From: a virus | Strand: one strand, 5' to 3' | Virus record (IMG/VR): IMGVR_UViG_3300027741_000030 | Location: 1-64,000 of that record | DNA length: 64,000 bases | Part shown: positions 47,701 through 56,542 of the stretch, piece after piece | Layout: every line of letters begins with the position of its first letter | Position numbering within the stretch: the stretch's first letter is position 1 | Made by a program: the position numbers and the translations under genes | The notes under the pieces: model-generated | Databases searched by the model: none | What the model was told of the DNA's origin: nothing | Seen by the model: only the letters and a program-made list of their open reading frames with translations

Positions 47701-47843
47701 ACTATTATAGCCCTCCAACATTCTTTAACCCTCCAGACTTCTTTAGCCCCCCAGACTTCTGGTACTGGGAACCTCCATTCTTCGGCTGGACACCTCCAGA
47801 CTTCTTTAGCCCTCCAAACTTCTATTCAGAACCGTTTGACTGA
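44769..47843 (+). CDS. Giant appendage protein with Ig/FN3, Thr-Pro and FFxPP repeats
   Basis: A 1024-residue protein. Head repeats FDGSSWNQFKN / NDGTSWQPYKK / HNGTEWKE (about 5-42) are followed by several Ig- or FN3-like beta domains (about 50-540). A Cys-rich region (about 540-760) comes next, then two long Thr-Pro runs (bases 47087-47142 and 47310-47393) separated by another Cys-rich module. The C-terminus has PPxFF units (FNPPDF, FSPPDF). It is probably an adhesin. The Pro-rich parts are candidate substrates for the phage prolyl hydroxylases (inference). Confidence 0.8.
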   Translation: MPFKIFDGSSWNQFKNIKINDGTSWQPYKKAFVHNGTEWKEIVVPIPVNTALPELSWSTGIPNIVNQNVSISNGTWTNSPTSYKYQWQSGYYAVSGSLIWEDIAGATSNSYSITSDQICMFMVGRLIRCSVIAVNDSGESLKSYGSMYQTIIAPETMTSLSAIVESNGVVKLSWNKSKGANGYYLQYQGPEVAFTQMDLGDVTSYTINTGLASGTLGIFLAAINTTSPWKTYSNSNVQGQGMNAVIYDLKPLKPRVTATSVVQTTNAITINWTNERLNQTSYEIRTIAIDGSPVNNGQYNYFFEMYDGSYTSFTTDDIPGGRSYTYKIIVNGTAPGFNETSWESNPTTTTLPMPPLPSIITAPVITSNGRYFGLSTGAQWTNNPDSTLYSWFANGQALGQYGGSITLDSSYDGQSVYVVSYATNAAGTSQSQSNSLTCSSPSRPTNLSSPIIIQFNGTMTISSNGTWNGNPTSYRYQWYRSHIDTGRTSTVGSNSSTYSYGSSTNYEYYVLVWATNQYGESLYAAISNSLVPTSGNVTYGACESYSNGTDYGYDCSGTTKMTWTRTILDYREPQLLNGLANGTYRYGCSARTYGQKQYGPTYAWTFNSADCGYQETICTTCNWYIPSTGYYSRNDSSCASGRRYYRTCITPSTCDNIDVVGDCVPQSTDCNTVVRYIPESGWETSPSTSATGFPACSSGFRYYKVAVKNEGCLNELIWGDCTASTWYCTLNATDDQNYWTSATDVSVEVCGSYKIVCSTSGYPPMPSIPACTPTPTPTPTPTPTPTPTPTPLDCSPANGNCGSSPCSDCNPALSGPRVDSSCPSGYRNVCWTGGSCQNTGDCVPVTPTPTPTPTPTPTPTPTPTPTPTPTPTPTPASPCCQPDDGGYCTNIDGNGYGDYYNYQYDPCTASACPPQYVGRTFCGVPTPPSFFAPPTFFNPPDFGNNCQTCVSYGGPCGTYGNGTWCITPGACPNICQGDYYSPPTFFNPPDFFSPPDFWYWEPPFFGWTPPDFFSPPNFYSEPFD
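47087..47393 (+). repeat. Two Thr-Pro coding repeat tracts
   Basis: Runs of the ACxCCx 6-mer (about 47087-47142 and 47310-47393) encode poly(Thr-Pro). Near-identical copies make length variation likely. Confidence 0.85.
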
Positions 47844-47913
47844 TGATGCTGATATCAGAATGCTTTACATCAAGCGGTGTCCCATGCTCCAAAGCAGGAT
47901 CATGGTGTTAGTA

Positions 47914-47942
47914 TTGTAAAAATGGTGTCAATATGGTAGAAT
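47914..47942 (+). promoter_or_regulatory. Promoter of the 47950 gene
   Basis: TTGTAA (47914-47919), 17 nt, TAGAAT (47937-47942), ending 7 nt before the ATG. Confidence 0.65.
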
Positions 47943-47949
47943 TAACATT

Positions 47950-48189
47950 ATGAAAATAAATATTTATAAAGATGAAAAAATATTCATATCTGTTTCTGCA
48001 CCAAATGATATGATTGATTTTTTTAAAAATAAAAATAGTATAACTTATACTATAGAGCCAAACATAGAAACAGAGGGAAGACATTTTTTAAAATATGTTT
48101 TTGAAGAAAATATTTTTAATGCTGGAATAAATGACGCAATGGCAGAGGCCATATTAAACGAATATAGATTTGAGTTGATTAATGAATGA
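47950..48189 (+). CDS. Hypothetical 79-residue protein
   Basis: An acidic alpha/beta protein with a Lys-rich start. It overlaps the zinc gene by 8 bp. No family recognised. Confidence 0.58.
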   Translation: MKINIYKDEKIFISVSAPNDMIDFFKNKNSITYTIEPNIETEGRHFLKYVFEENIFNAGINDAMAEAILNEYRFELINE

Positions 48190-48421
48190 AGAACTTACCC
48201 CCTGGGAAAAATATAAGCAAAATTTAGGTGAAACAAGACCTTGGGATATTGTAAATCCTGCAACAGAGTGGGTAGACGAAGATAAAGCAAAAGAAAGATT
48301 TGCTATTTGTAAAGCTTGTCCAGAACTTATAAAACTAACTACTCAATGCAAGAAGTGTGGCTGTATTATGAAGATAAAAACAAAACTTGAAAAAGCTTCC
48401 TGCCCAATTGGTAAATGGTAA
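48182..48421 (+). CDS. Zinc-binding protein of the CKKCGCxMxxK type
   Basis: A 79-residue protein. CKACPELIKLTTQCKKCGC and the final CPIGKW form a four-to-six Cys site common in small phage proteins next to tail genes. TAATG overlap with the oxygenase gene. Confidence 0.68.
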   Translation: MNEELTPWEKYKQNLGETRPWDIVNPATEWVDEDKAKERFAICKACPELIKLTTQCKKCGCIMKIKTKLEKASCPIGKW

Positions 48422-48957
48422 TGATTATTAAAGAATCTGAAATAATAAAAACAATATTTCCACCACAAGAACTAAAAGAGCTACAAAAGTATGCCATGAA
48501 AATGTGGTCAACGCAACCAAATTACGATAAATCATTTGGAAGACACCAATGGGCAGACACTGAAGAATTAAAGAAATTTCACGAGCTACTAACAGAGTTT
48601 GCAAGAGAGCATTTTGAGTCAGAAACACTCAAACCTTCTTGGTGCCTAATGTCAGTTTACGAGGGCAAAGATGCAAAATTATGGAAACATAAAGATGATA
48701 ACGCTTGCGTTTATCATATAAATCTTTGTGTATTCCAGAAGACTCCCTGGGAATTTTGGGTAGAGGGAAAGCCGTATTTATTAGAAGAAAATGATGCATT
48801 AATGACATATGGAAATGACCTAGAGCACTGGAGAGAAGATTTTCCAGATCCTGATAATAATTTAGTTTGTAATGCTTTCTTTTTCTTTTGTGAGCCAGAT
48901 CATTGGTACTTTACAGAAGGACCAGAATATCTTTACACTAATATTCGTGCAAAATAA
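48421..48957 (+). CDS. 2OG-Fe(II) oxygenase-like protein
   Basis: A 178-residue protein. His90-Lys-Asp92 is a plausible iron pair and His136 (NDLEHWRED) the distal ligand, with Arg138 nearby. The usual GGE strand is replaced by PWEFWVEGKPY. It is the most diverged intact member and lies between the appendage genes. Confidence 0.72.
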   Translation: MIIKESEIIKTIFPPQELKELQKYAMKMWSTQPNYDKSFGRHQWADTEELKKFHELLTEFAREHFESETLKPSWCLMSVYEGKDAKLWKHKDDNACVYHINLCVFQKTPWEFWVEGKPYLLEENDALMTYGNDLEHWREDFPDPDNNLVCNAFFFFCEPDHWYFTEGPEYLYTNIRAK

Positions 48958-48981
48958 GTCGGATTATAAAAAATATTAATG

Positions 48982-48987
48982 TATAAT
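48982..48987 (+). promoter_or_regulatory. Leaderless-type promoter before a fibre gene
   Basis: TATAAT with ATG 48994 6 nt downstream. That ATG opens a 19-codon ORF overlapping the SD and start of the 49017 gene in another frame. Confidence 0.55.
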
Positions 48988-48993
48988 TAATTT

Positions 48994-49053
48994 ATGCAGT
49001 ACCGCCAGGAGGAACAATGGCTACGAATTTTCCAAACGAAAAAGATGTTTTAG
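48994..49053 (+). CDS. Overlapping leader ORF, 19 residues (possible)
   Basis: It begins exactly at the predicted transcription start (MQYRQEEQW...) and crosses the AGGAGG and ATG of the fibre gene out of frame. Its translation could modulate fibre synthesis. It may be chance. Confidence 0.3.
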   Translation: MQYRQEEQWLRIFQTKKMF

Positions 49054-49577
49054 CTAATCCAAATCCAACAGATTCTTTATCTGCCCCTTCACATTCACAG
49101 CAACATGCAAACACTAATGATGCTTTAGAGGCAATCCAGGATGCGATTGGTGTAACAAATTCATCAGACTCAAATTCTTTAACATACAAAGTTAATACAC
49201 TATCAACAACAGTTCAAACACTTGCAAACCAGTCCACTGGAATTGAAACACTTCTTGGTATTGAGGGAAACAACGATATAACAATCAATGGTATACAGAA
49301 TAAAACAACCATAGACTCATACTCTGCATCAAGCTACAGAACAGCAAGCTATGCTGTGCAAATAAGCAAGCCTTCAACTGGTGAGCACTATTTTTCAAAT
49401 ATTACAGCTATGCAAGGCACATCAGACATATATGTTTCTGAATCAAACATAGTAACAAACGCAGATTCTCCAATTGCAATCACTGCATTTGAATTATCTG
49501 CTGGTATAATTAATCTAACAGTTACTCCAATATCAGGCGAAGTAAAAGTTAGATATTTTAGAACCGCATTAAAGTAA
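49017..49577 (+). CDS. Tail fibre-type protein
   Basis: A 186-residue protein. The N-terminus has SHSQQHANTNDALEAIQDAI, common in phage fibre linkers, and the C-terminal half is beta-rich. An AGGAGG site precedes the ATG. Confidence 0.7.
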   Translation: MATNFPNEKDVLANPNPTDSLSAPSHSQQHANTNDALEAIQDAIGVTNSSDSNSLTYKVNTLSTTVQTLANQSTGIETLLGIEGNNDITINGIQNKTTIDSYSASSYRTASYAVQISKPSTGEHYFSNITAMQGTSDIYVSESNIVTNADSPIAITAFELSAGIINLTVTPISGEVKVRYFRTALK

Positions 49578-49605
49578 AAAAAGCAGTACAAGGGAGTCAT
49601 AAATT

Positions 49606-50763
49606 ATGGCAATAGTAAACAAAAACTTTAGAGTAAAAAATGGCCTTATCGTCGACGGTTCAGTCGCAACGGTAAATGGCTATAACGTATTAACAGAAGC
49701 TTCAACTGCTTTTATTATCAATACAGTTGGCGGATCAGCTGATAGCGCAAATACCCCTAATACTGTTGTAAAGCGTGACGGTTCAGGTAATTTTGCAGCT
49801 GGAACAATATCAGCTACATTTTCTGGTAACTTAACAGGTAATGTAACAGGTACAGTATCAAGCCTTTCAAATCATAATACAGGAGCGCTTGCAGAAGGAT
49901 CAAACTTATACTTTACAAATGCTCGTGCATTATCTGCAACAGCAGGCGCATACGATGCAGCAGGTGCAGCATCTAGCGCACAAGCAAATGCAGCAACAGA
50001 TGCCACTACAAAGGCTAACGCAGCACAGGCTGCAGCAGCAATAGATGCAACTACAAAGGCTAACGCAGCAAAGGCTGCAGCAGAAGCCACAGCAGCAGCA
50101 GCTCTTACAGCAGCAATTGCAACAGAAGTTACAAATCGTAACTCAGCAATTTCAACAGCAGTTTCAGCAGTTGTAGATGGTGCTCCAGCACTTCTTGATA
50201 CTTTAAATGAATTAGCAGCAGCAATTAATGATGATGCTAACTACACAACAACTATTACAACAGCTTTAGCAACTAAAGCTAATTCTACACAAGTTGCAAC
50301 AGATATTGCAGCAGCAGTATCTACAGCAGCAACAGACGCTAGCACAAAGGCTAACGCAGCCCAGGCTGCAGCAGAAGCCACAGCAGCAGCAGCTCTTGTA
50401 AATGCAAAAAATGGTACAGCGTCATTTACTACAGTAAATGTAAATGATGTAGCGGCAGTAAAGGCATCTACATCAAATGTAGCATCTGCATCAACTGTAA
50501 ACGCTTTAACATGGGCAGCAGCAGATTACAGAACAGCTAAGGCAATTGTTAAGTTAAAAAATGGAGTTAATACTCAGGTTTCTGAGGTATTACTAACATT
50601 AGATACAAACAACAATGTTGCAATAACAGAATTTGGAACAATTTCAACAGATCTAGAGCTTGGAACAGTAACAGCTGCCTACGCATCTGGCAATGTTTCT
50701 ATAGCGGTAACCACAACATATGCCTCAACAGATGTTATGGTATACGCAACACTAATTAAATAA
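49606..50763 (+). CDS. Ala-rich tail fibre shaft protein
   Basis: A 385-residue protein. Head block KNFRVKNGLIVDGSVATVNG is shared with the 50828 gene. The shaft consists of Ala-rich heptads (ATDATTKANAAQAAA) that repeat twice. The C-terminal beta domain (about 300-385) resembles that of 49017. Confidence 0.78.
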   Translation: MAIVNKNFRVKNGLIVDGSVATVNGYNVLTEASTAFIINTVGGSADSANTPNTVVKRDGSGNFAAGTISATFSGNLTGNVTGTVSSLSNHNTGALAEGSNLYFTNARALSATAGAYDAAGAASSAQANAATDATTKANAAQAAAAIDATTKANAAKAAAEATAAAALTAAIATEVTNRNSAISTAVSAVVDGAPALLDTLNELAAAINDDANYTTTITTALATKANSTQVATDIAAAVSTAATDASTKANAAQAAAEATAAAALVNAKNGTASFTTVNVNDVAAVKASTSNVASASTVNALTWAAADYRTAKAIVKLKNGVNTQVSEVLLTLDTNNNVAITEFGTISTDLELGTVTAAYASGNVSIAVTTTYASTDVMVYATLIK

Positions 50764-50827
50764 TTAAATAAAGGGTATGGGGTCCCACCAAAACCTCAAC
50801 AAAACAATTAGGGGATAGTGAACTTAA

Positions 50828-51199
50828 ATGGCAACAGTAGATAAAAACTTTAAGGTTAAGAATGGTCTTAACGTAACAGGAGCTGCAACTTTTAATGCGG
50901 CTGTAAATGTAGACAACCTTGTATTAAATTCAACCCCTATAGCTTATAATTCCTCAACTGGTAGATTGCAGATCCAGATTGGTGGGGTCTGGAAAGATAT
51001 CGCTTTCTTGTCAGACGCAGCAGAAGACACAAATGCAGTAACATTTATGGATATTGGACTTGCTATCGATTACGATGGCCAGCCAATATATACAGTTTAT
51101 GCAAATGGAGTAAATACAACAGGAACAAAATTCGCTAATGGCGGAGATTATTCAACAGAAACATATAGCATGACATTCGATTCTGGAACAATTAATTAA
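50828..51199 (+). CDS. Short fibre/appendage protein
   Basis: A 123-residue protein with the KNFKVKNGLNVTGAATFN head seen in the preceding gene, so it is a shortened paralogue. Confidence 0.7.
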   Translation: MATVDKNFKVKNGLNVTGAATFNAAVNVDNLVLNSTPIAYNSSTGRLQIQIGGVWKDIAFLSDAAEDTNAVTFMDIGLAIDYDGQPIYTVYANGVNTTGTKFANGGDYSTETYSMTFDSGTIN

Positions 51200-51260
51200 T
51201 TGTTTTGGAATTATTGTGATGTTATAATTAGCAAATAAGTCTAAATAAGGGGTGGCAAAT

Positions 51261-54260
51261 ATGTCAACAGTAAGAATTCAAGTAAGAAGAGGAACAGCAG
51301 CACAGTGGACCTCAGTAAATCCAATTTTGGCAGCAGGAGAAATGGGTGTCGAGTCAGACACAAACCTATTTAAATTCGGTAACGGATCATCTACCTGGAC
51401 CGCCCTTGCATATGCAAACAATTCAGATGTAGCGATTGGTGAAATTTCCCAAGACGCAATTAACACTGCACTTACAATGGGTGCAGGACTTTCAAAAACT
51501 TACAATGATGGTGCTAACACAATAACAATTAACGTTGATTCAAACGTAGTAGCACTTAAGTCATATGTAAACGCTCAAGTTTCAGCACTTGCAAATACAC
51601 TTGATACAGACTACATTCCACTAGCAGATCGTGGAGCAAATGGCGGAGTTGCATCATTAGACAGCACTGGAAAAATTCCAGCAGCTCAATTAAATATTAC
51701 AGAAACAATTCAAGACGTAGTTGGCTCAACGTTAGTTTCTGGAAGAGGATCAACTTTTTATTATAGCGATCAAGATAATACAATAACTCTTACAGCAGGT
51801 TTAAGAGGACAAGGTTCAGTTTCCGTAACTAATGCAACAGATAATAATGATTTAATTGTTAAATTAAATCCAGTTGTTGCTGCTGATACAAAATTTACAG
51901 GACCTCTTGTTGAAGTTGGAACAGTAACAGCAACAGATGTTAATGCAACAAATGTTTCAATATCTGGAAACTTAACAGTAAATGGAACAACTACAACTGT
52001 AAATTCAACAAATGTTACAATTGATGACCCAATGATCTACATTGGCGATAACAATCAATCAAATAGCCTAGATCTTGGTGTTGTAGCAGCATTTAATAAT
52101 GGAACATATCAGCACTCAGGTCTTGTTCGTGATGCATCAGATGGAAAATGGAAACTTTTTTCAGGTGTAATAGCAGAACCAACAACAACAGTAGATTTTA
52201 CAACGTATACAAAAGATTCTCTTGAAATTGGAGGATTGCATGCAGACTCAGCAAGAATTGGAAATGTTACTAATGATGAAATTCAACATCTAGACGGAGT
52301 TAGCTCAGCAATTCAAACTCAAATTGATTCAAAGCTTTCTACAACTAGAGCAGAGGCAATATATGCGCCAAAAGAATCACCTTATTTTTCTGGAACAGTA
52401 ACTTTGCCAGAAGGAACAGTTACATCAGCAATGATTGCAAATGGCACAATTGTTAATGCAGATATAAATACTTATGCAGAAATTGATCAATCAAAAATTG
52501 CTAATCTTGTTACAAATCTTGCAGCAAAAGCTCCATCAGCATCTCCTACATTTACAGGCACAGTAGTTCTTCCTGCAAATACATCAATTGGAAATGTTTC
52601 ATCAACAGAAATTGGTTATCTTGATGGAGTAACATCAGGAATTCAACAGCAACTTGCTCCAGTTCAAGGTTTAGTCAATTCAGTAAATACACTTGTAACT
52701 GATTTAAATTCAGCTGAAAATACAATATCTTCACTTGAATCATCTGTTACTTCAATTAATACAACAACAAATAGCCTTCAAACACAAATTAATACAAAAG
52801 CATCAACTGCATCACTTACAGCACATGAGGCAGACACAACAAATATTCATGGCATTGCAGATACAACTGCACTTGCTACAAAAACTTATGCAGATTCAGC
52901 AGTTTCAACTGCAGTTTCTGCACTAACAAAATCATCAGTTGGCCTTGCAAATGTTGATAACACATCAGATGCAAATAAGCCAGTATCTTCAGCAACATCA
53001 ACAGCACTTGCGCTCAAAGCGTCACTTGCCTCACCAACATTTACTGGAACTGTTTCTGGTATTACAAAGTCTATGGTTGGGCTTTCAAATGTAGATAATA
53101 CTGCAGATTCAGCAAAACCTGTTTCAACAGCACAGCAAACAGCACTTGATGCCAAATTAGCGCTTGCTGGAGGAACAATGACAGGAGCACTTACACTTTC
53201 AGGTGCACCTACATCAGATCTTCATGCAGCAACTAAGTCTTACGTAGATGGAATTGCTTCTGGAATTAACTTTCATAAATCAGTTAAAATTGCAACAACA
53301 ACTAACTGGTCAGCAGTATATGCAAATGGAACAAATGGTTATGGAGCAACATTAACAGCATCCGTAAATCAATCAATTAACCCAGCAGATGGAGTAACTC
53401 TTGCTGTTGGTGATAGAATTCTTGTAAAATCACAAACAGATGCAAAGCAAAATGGTATCTATGATATAACTTCTGTGGGAGGTTCTTCTTCCAAGTGGGT
53501 TCTTACTCGTTCAGCAGATTCTGATAACAATCCAAATGGGGAAGTTGCAGGTGGAGATTTTACTTTCGTAACAGAAGGTTCTACAAATGCAAGTATTGGA
53601 TTTATCTTGTCTTCACCATCAGGTGCAGCAACTCTTGGAACAGATAATATTGTTTATACACAGTTTAACGCAGCACAAGCAGTAACTGTAGGTGCTGGTA
53701 TTACTAAGTCTGGTTCAACACTTTCAATTGGAACTGGTGCCATTACATCAGATATGATTGTAGATGGAACAATTGTTGATGCAGATATAAATGCTTCAGC
53801 AGCAATCGCACAATCTAAAATCTCAGGACTTTCAACAAGCCTAGGCTTAAAAGCTAACTTAGCAGATCCTACATTTACTGGAACAGTAACAGTTGATGCA
53901 GCAGGAGTAGCATTTACAGATGGAACTCAGACAAAAGAAGGCGTTCCATCACGGACAACAATTATTTCAAAAACAACAGACTACACTCTTTCAAATCTTT
54001 CAGAACGTGATTCATTAATTGAAATAAATGCAGCAGGAGCTACAACATTAACAGTTCCAGCAGATTCATCAACAAACTATCCAGTAGGAACATCTTTGGA
54101 TATTCTGAGAGTAGGAGCTGGAGCATTAACAGTGTCACCTGCAGCTGGCGTAACATTAAATTACACACCAGGAAACAAGCTTCGTGCACAATGGTCATCT
54201 GCAACTCTTGTAAAGAGAGCAGCAAATACATGGGTACTTCTTGGAGACCTAACAGCTTAA
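51261..54260 (+). CDS. Long tail fibre with Mtd-N-like head, paralogue
   Basis: A protein of about 1000 residues. STVRIQVRRGTAAQWTSVNP and GEMGVESDTNLFKFGNG form the same head as the 42762 fibre. The shaft repeats TGTVSGITKSMVGLSNVDNT and ASPTFTGTV many times. A C-terminal beta domain follows, with VTPADSSTNYPVG-like sequence. ATG 51261 is preferred to the GTG at 51252 because AAGGGG is then properly spaced. Confidence 0.85.
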   Translation: MSTVRIQVRRGTAAQWTSVNPILAAGEMGVESDTNLFKFGNGSSTWTALAYANNSDVAIGEISQDAINTALTMGAGLSKTYNDGANTITINVDSNVVALKSYVNAQVSALANTLDTDYIPLADRGANGGVASLDSTGKIPAAQLNITETIQDVVGSTLVSGRGSTFYYSDQDNTITLTAGLRGQGSVSVTNATDNNDLIVKLNPVVAADTKFTGPLVEVGTVTATDVNATNVSISGNLTVNGTTTTVNSTNVTIDDPMIYIGDNNQSNSLDLGVVAAFNNGTYQHSGLVRDASDGKWKLFSGVIAEPTTTVDFTTYTKDSLEIGGLHADSARIGNVTNDEIQHLDGVSSAIQTQIDSKLSTTRAEAIYAPKESPYFSGTVTLPEGTVTSAMIANGTIVNADINTYAEIDQSKIANLVTNLAAKAPSASPTFTGTVVLPANTSIGNVSSTEIGYLDGVTSGIQQQLAPVQGLVNSVNTLVTDLNSAENTISSLESSVTSINTTTNSLQTQINTKASTASLTAHEADTTNIHGIADTTALATKTYADSAVSTAVSALTKSSVGLANVDNTSDANKPVSSATSTALALKASLASPTFTGTVSGITKSMVGLSNVDNTADSAKPVSTAQQTALDAKLALAGGTMTGALTLSGAPTSDLHAATKSYVDGIASGINFHKSVKIATTTNWSAVYANGTNGYGATLTASVNQSINPADGVTLAVGDRILVKSQTDAKQNGIYDITSVGGSSSKWVLTRSADSDNNPNGEVAGGDFTFVTEGSTNASIGFILSSPSGAATLGTDNIVYTQFNAAQAVTVGAGITKSGSTLSIGTGAITSDMIVDGTIVDADINASAAIAQSKISGLSTSLGLKANLADPTFTGTVTVDAAGVAFTDGTQTKEGVPSRTTIISKTTDYTLSNLSERDSLIEINAAGATTLTVPADSSTNYPVGTSLDILRVGAGALTVSPAAGVTLNYTPGNKLRAQWSSATLVKRAANTWVLLGDLTA

Positions 54261-54286
54261 TAAAATAAAAGAAATAGGGGAAAAAA

Positions 54287-55084
54287 ATGGCTAATAAGAA
54301 ATTTGGTATTAAATCATCAGGACAGGATAACTTCCTAGCTCCATTTGCACCAACAATAGGAACTGCGACAGATGTTGGTACTAACCGTCCATTTGGTAGC
54401 GGTGCAGTTACAGTAACATTTACACCTGATCCTACATACCCTGCAACATCTTTTACAGCATCTGGTTACTGCAGTGTTCATAACATGACTCACTCAGCAA
54501 CAGGATCATCTTCACCAATAACCATTACTGGTTTTGGTTCAGACATGACAACAACAATTACTGTAACAGCTACAAATCAATATGGAACATCCCCTGCTTC
54601 AAATGCATCTAATACAGTAACAGTTACAACTGTTCCAGCAACTCCTTCGGCCCCATCTGCAACAGCGCAGGTAAACCAAGACTCAGTATCTTGGTCAACA
54701 CCTGCAAATGGAGGAAAAGCAATAACAGGTTATACATTAAGGTCAAGCGATGGCCCAACATATTCAACAGGATCAACTTCTTATACTGTTTCTGAAACTG
54801 CCAATACATCGCAAACATATTATGTAAAAGCTACAAATGCAAACGGAACTTCTCAAGAATCAGCCGCCTCAAATTCGGTTACAACTCTTGCACCGTTCTT
54901 TCCACCTTCATTCTTTGCACCACCAGGATTCTTTGCGCCACCTTCATTCTTCGCACCTCCAGGGTTCTTTGCGCCACCTTCATTCTTCGCACCTCCAGGG
55001 TTCTTCGCACCTCCAGGGTTCTTCGCACCTCCAGGGTTCTTCGCACCTCCAGGGTTCTTCGCACCTCCAGGGTTCTGGGATTAA
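54287..55084 (+). CDS. Fibre protein with FN3 domains and FFAPP repeats
   Basis: A 265-residue protein. Two FN3-like domains (about 25-115 and 118-200) are followed by nine Phe-Phe-Ala-Pro-Pro-(Gly/Ser) units ending in FWD. Related FFxPP units close the 1024-residue protein at 44769. It is immediately upstream of the oxygenase run, so its prolines are candidate hydroxylation sites (inference). Confidence 0.8.
   Translation: MANKKFGIKSSGQDNFLAPFAPTIGTATDVGTNRPFGSGAVTVTFTPDPTYPATSFTASGYCSVHNMTHSATGSSSPITITGFGSDMTTTITVTATNQYGTSPASNASNTVTVTTVPATPSAPSATAQVNQDSVSWSTPANGGKAITGYTLRSSDGPTYSTGSTSYTVSETANTSQTYYVKATNANGTSQESAASNSVTTLAPFFPPSFFAPPGFFAPPSFFAPPGFFAPPSFFAPPGFFAPPGFFAPPGFFAPPGFFAPPGFWD
54899..55077 (+). 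repeat. 18-bp tandem repeats encoding FFAPP(G/S)
   Basis: The 18-mer ttcgcacctccagggttc and variants recur nine or more times in frame. The last copies are nearly identical, implying recent expansion. Confidence 0.9.
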
Positions 55085-55102
55085 TTAAATAAATTTTAGC
55101 TC

Positions 55103-55131
55103 TTGACAAAATAGTTTATAATTGATAAACT
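55103..55131 (+). promoter_or_regulatory. Promoter of the oxygenase run
   Basis: TTGACA (55103-55108), 17 nt, TAAACT (55126-55131). A TATAAT also lies in the spacer. The leader contains GAAAGAG before ATG 55153. Confidence 0.72.
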
Positions 55132-55152
55132 ATAAATAAAGAAAGAGATGTT

Positions 55153-55827
55153 ATGACACAAACATGGTCAAATAAAGAAATTTTATTTCCAGGATTATGG
55201 GTATATAAAGACGTAATTAAACCAGAATTAAATTTGGTTCCTAGACTGCTTAACCTAATTGACAGCAGTGCTGGAAGAATTAATTGGAAAGAAGCAACTG
55301 TTGGCTATAATGAAAATAGGCCAAAGTATAGGGATTGCCAAGATATAAAAATTGGTGAAATTAAAAATCCTAACAATCCATATGATTATGAATTTAATGA
55401 AATATGGAAATTAGCAAAACATGCACAGTCTGGTCCAGTCGAAGATTACTGCACAGCTCACAGCGTAAGAATGGATTTTTGGGAAGTAATGAATTTTATT
55501 TCTTATGGTCCAGGGCAACATTTTCAAGAACATGCAGATCACGGATTTTCTTACAGTGCAACCGTTTCCCTTGTTGCATATCCAAACGATGACTATGAGG
55601 GTGGAGAACTAGCTTTTCCAAAACTAGGAATTACTGTTAAACCACGAGCAGGAGATCTATACATATTCCCTTCAAGCTATATTTATTCTCACGTGGCTCT
55701 TCCAGTTAAAAGCGGAAAAAAATATTCTATTGTAACTATGCTTGATTATAATGACAATACGCATAACGATGAATACCGTGCATTAGTTGATAGAAGACTA
55801 GGCAATGATAAAAATAAGGGCATATAG
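55153..55827 (+). CDS. 2OG-Fe(II) oxygenase, P4H-like
   Basis: A 224-residue enzyme: His127-Ala-Asp129, distal His180, with Lys190 in the usual Arg place, and NDDYEGGELAFP and PRAGDLYIFPS strands. It opens the six-oxygenase run and overlaps the next gene by 23 bp. Confidence 0.92.
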   Translation: MTQTWSNKEILFPGLWVYKDVIKPELNLVPRLLNLIDSSAGRINWKEATVGYNENRPKYRDCQDIKIGEIKNPNNPYDYEFNEIWKLAKHAQSGPVEDYCTAHSVRMDFWEVMNFISYGPGQHFQEHADHGFSYSATVSLVAYPNDDYEGGELAFPKLGITVKPRAGDLYIFPSSYIYSHVALPVKSGKKYSIVTMLDYNDNTHNDEYRALVDRRLGNDKNKGI

Positions 55828-56515
55828 AAAACAAAAAGATTCTGCAAACATATCACAGCTTTCAGTTAAGAGAGACTGGATGGATGAAACATGGGAATCT
55901 CATGCATACAAATGTTTTCCAGTAAGCCTCACCAATCAGTTGGGATGGGGAATATCATTTCCAGAGGATATAACTTTTATATGGGATGGGATTTCAGACT
56001 CTTCTTCAGATCATGTAAAAATATTATCAGGATTAAAATATGCACATTCAGGAAGAGGAAATGCCACAGTAAGCTTTAATACAGGCATTAGCTTTAAAAC
56101 TGATGAAAATATAAGCCTACTAACAATGCCAGTTCCTAATTATTTAAGGGACGGCATTCAGCCATTTACAACATTAATGAGCACTTCATTTTTTAATGGC
56201 GAATTGCCATGTGCTTTAAGAGTAACAAGACCAAATGTTGAAATAACAATTAAAGCAAATACTCCAATATTTTCAATTCTTCCAATTAACCTTGAAGAAA
56301 TTCAAGATTCTGAAATAATATTTGAAGATGCAAGCCTTCTTCCAGAATTAAGTTTTGATCCAAAAGCTTATGGAGAAGAGGTATATAAAATAAATATGTC
56401 TGGAAAGTGGACAAATTTTTATAGAGATGCCGTTGATCATTTAGGAAACATTTTAGGAAAACATCAAATAAAATCAGTTAGGCTAAAGGTCCATGAGGAC
56501 AAAAGCAACATATGA
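55805..56515 (+). CDS. DUF6065-like protein
   Basis: A 236-residue beta-rich protein. The R-x-WMDET, YKCFPVSLTNQLGW and later WDGI segments fit the DUF6065 pattern as I know it. Function unknown. Sandwiched between two oxygenases, which suggests a partner or substrate role. Confidence 0.7.
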   Translation: MIKIRAYRKQKDSANISQLSVKRDWMDETWESHAYKCFPVSLTNQLGWGISFPEDITFIWDGISDSSSDHVKILSGLKYAHSGRGNATVSFNTGISFKTDENISLLTMPVPNYLRDGIQPFTTLMSTSFFNGELPCALRVTRPNVEITIKANTPIFSILPINLEEIQDSEIIFEDASLLPELSFDPKAYGEEVYKINMSGKWTNFYRDAVDHLGNILGKHQIKSVRLKVHEDKSNI

Positions 56516-56542
56516 TAAAATTATATAAAAGGGGTATTAAAA

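Noticed and set aside
42762-54260. Diversity-generating retroelement suggested by Mtd-like fibre heads
   Set aside because: No reverse transcriptase, template repeat or variable-region pair was seen; only the head domain is similar.
54879-55109. Minus-strand ORF made of LEVRRT repeats
   Set aside because: It is the reverse complement of the FFAPP coding repeats, with no ribosome site.
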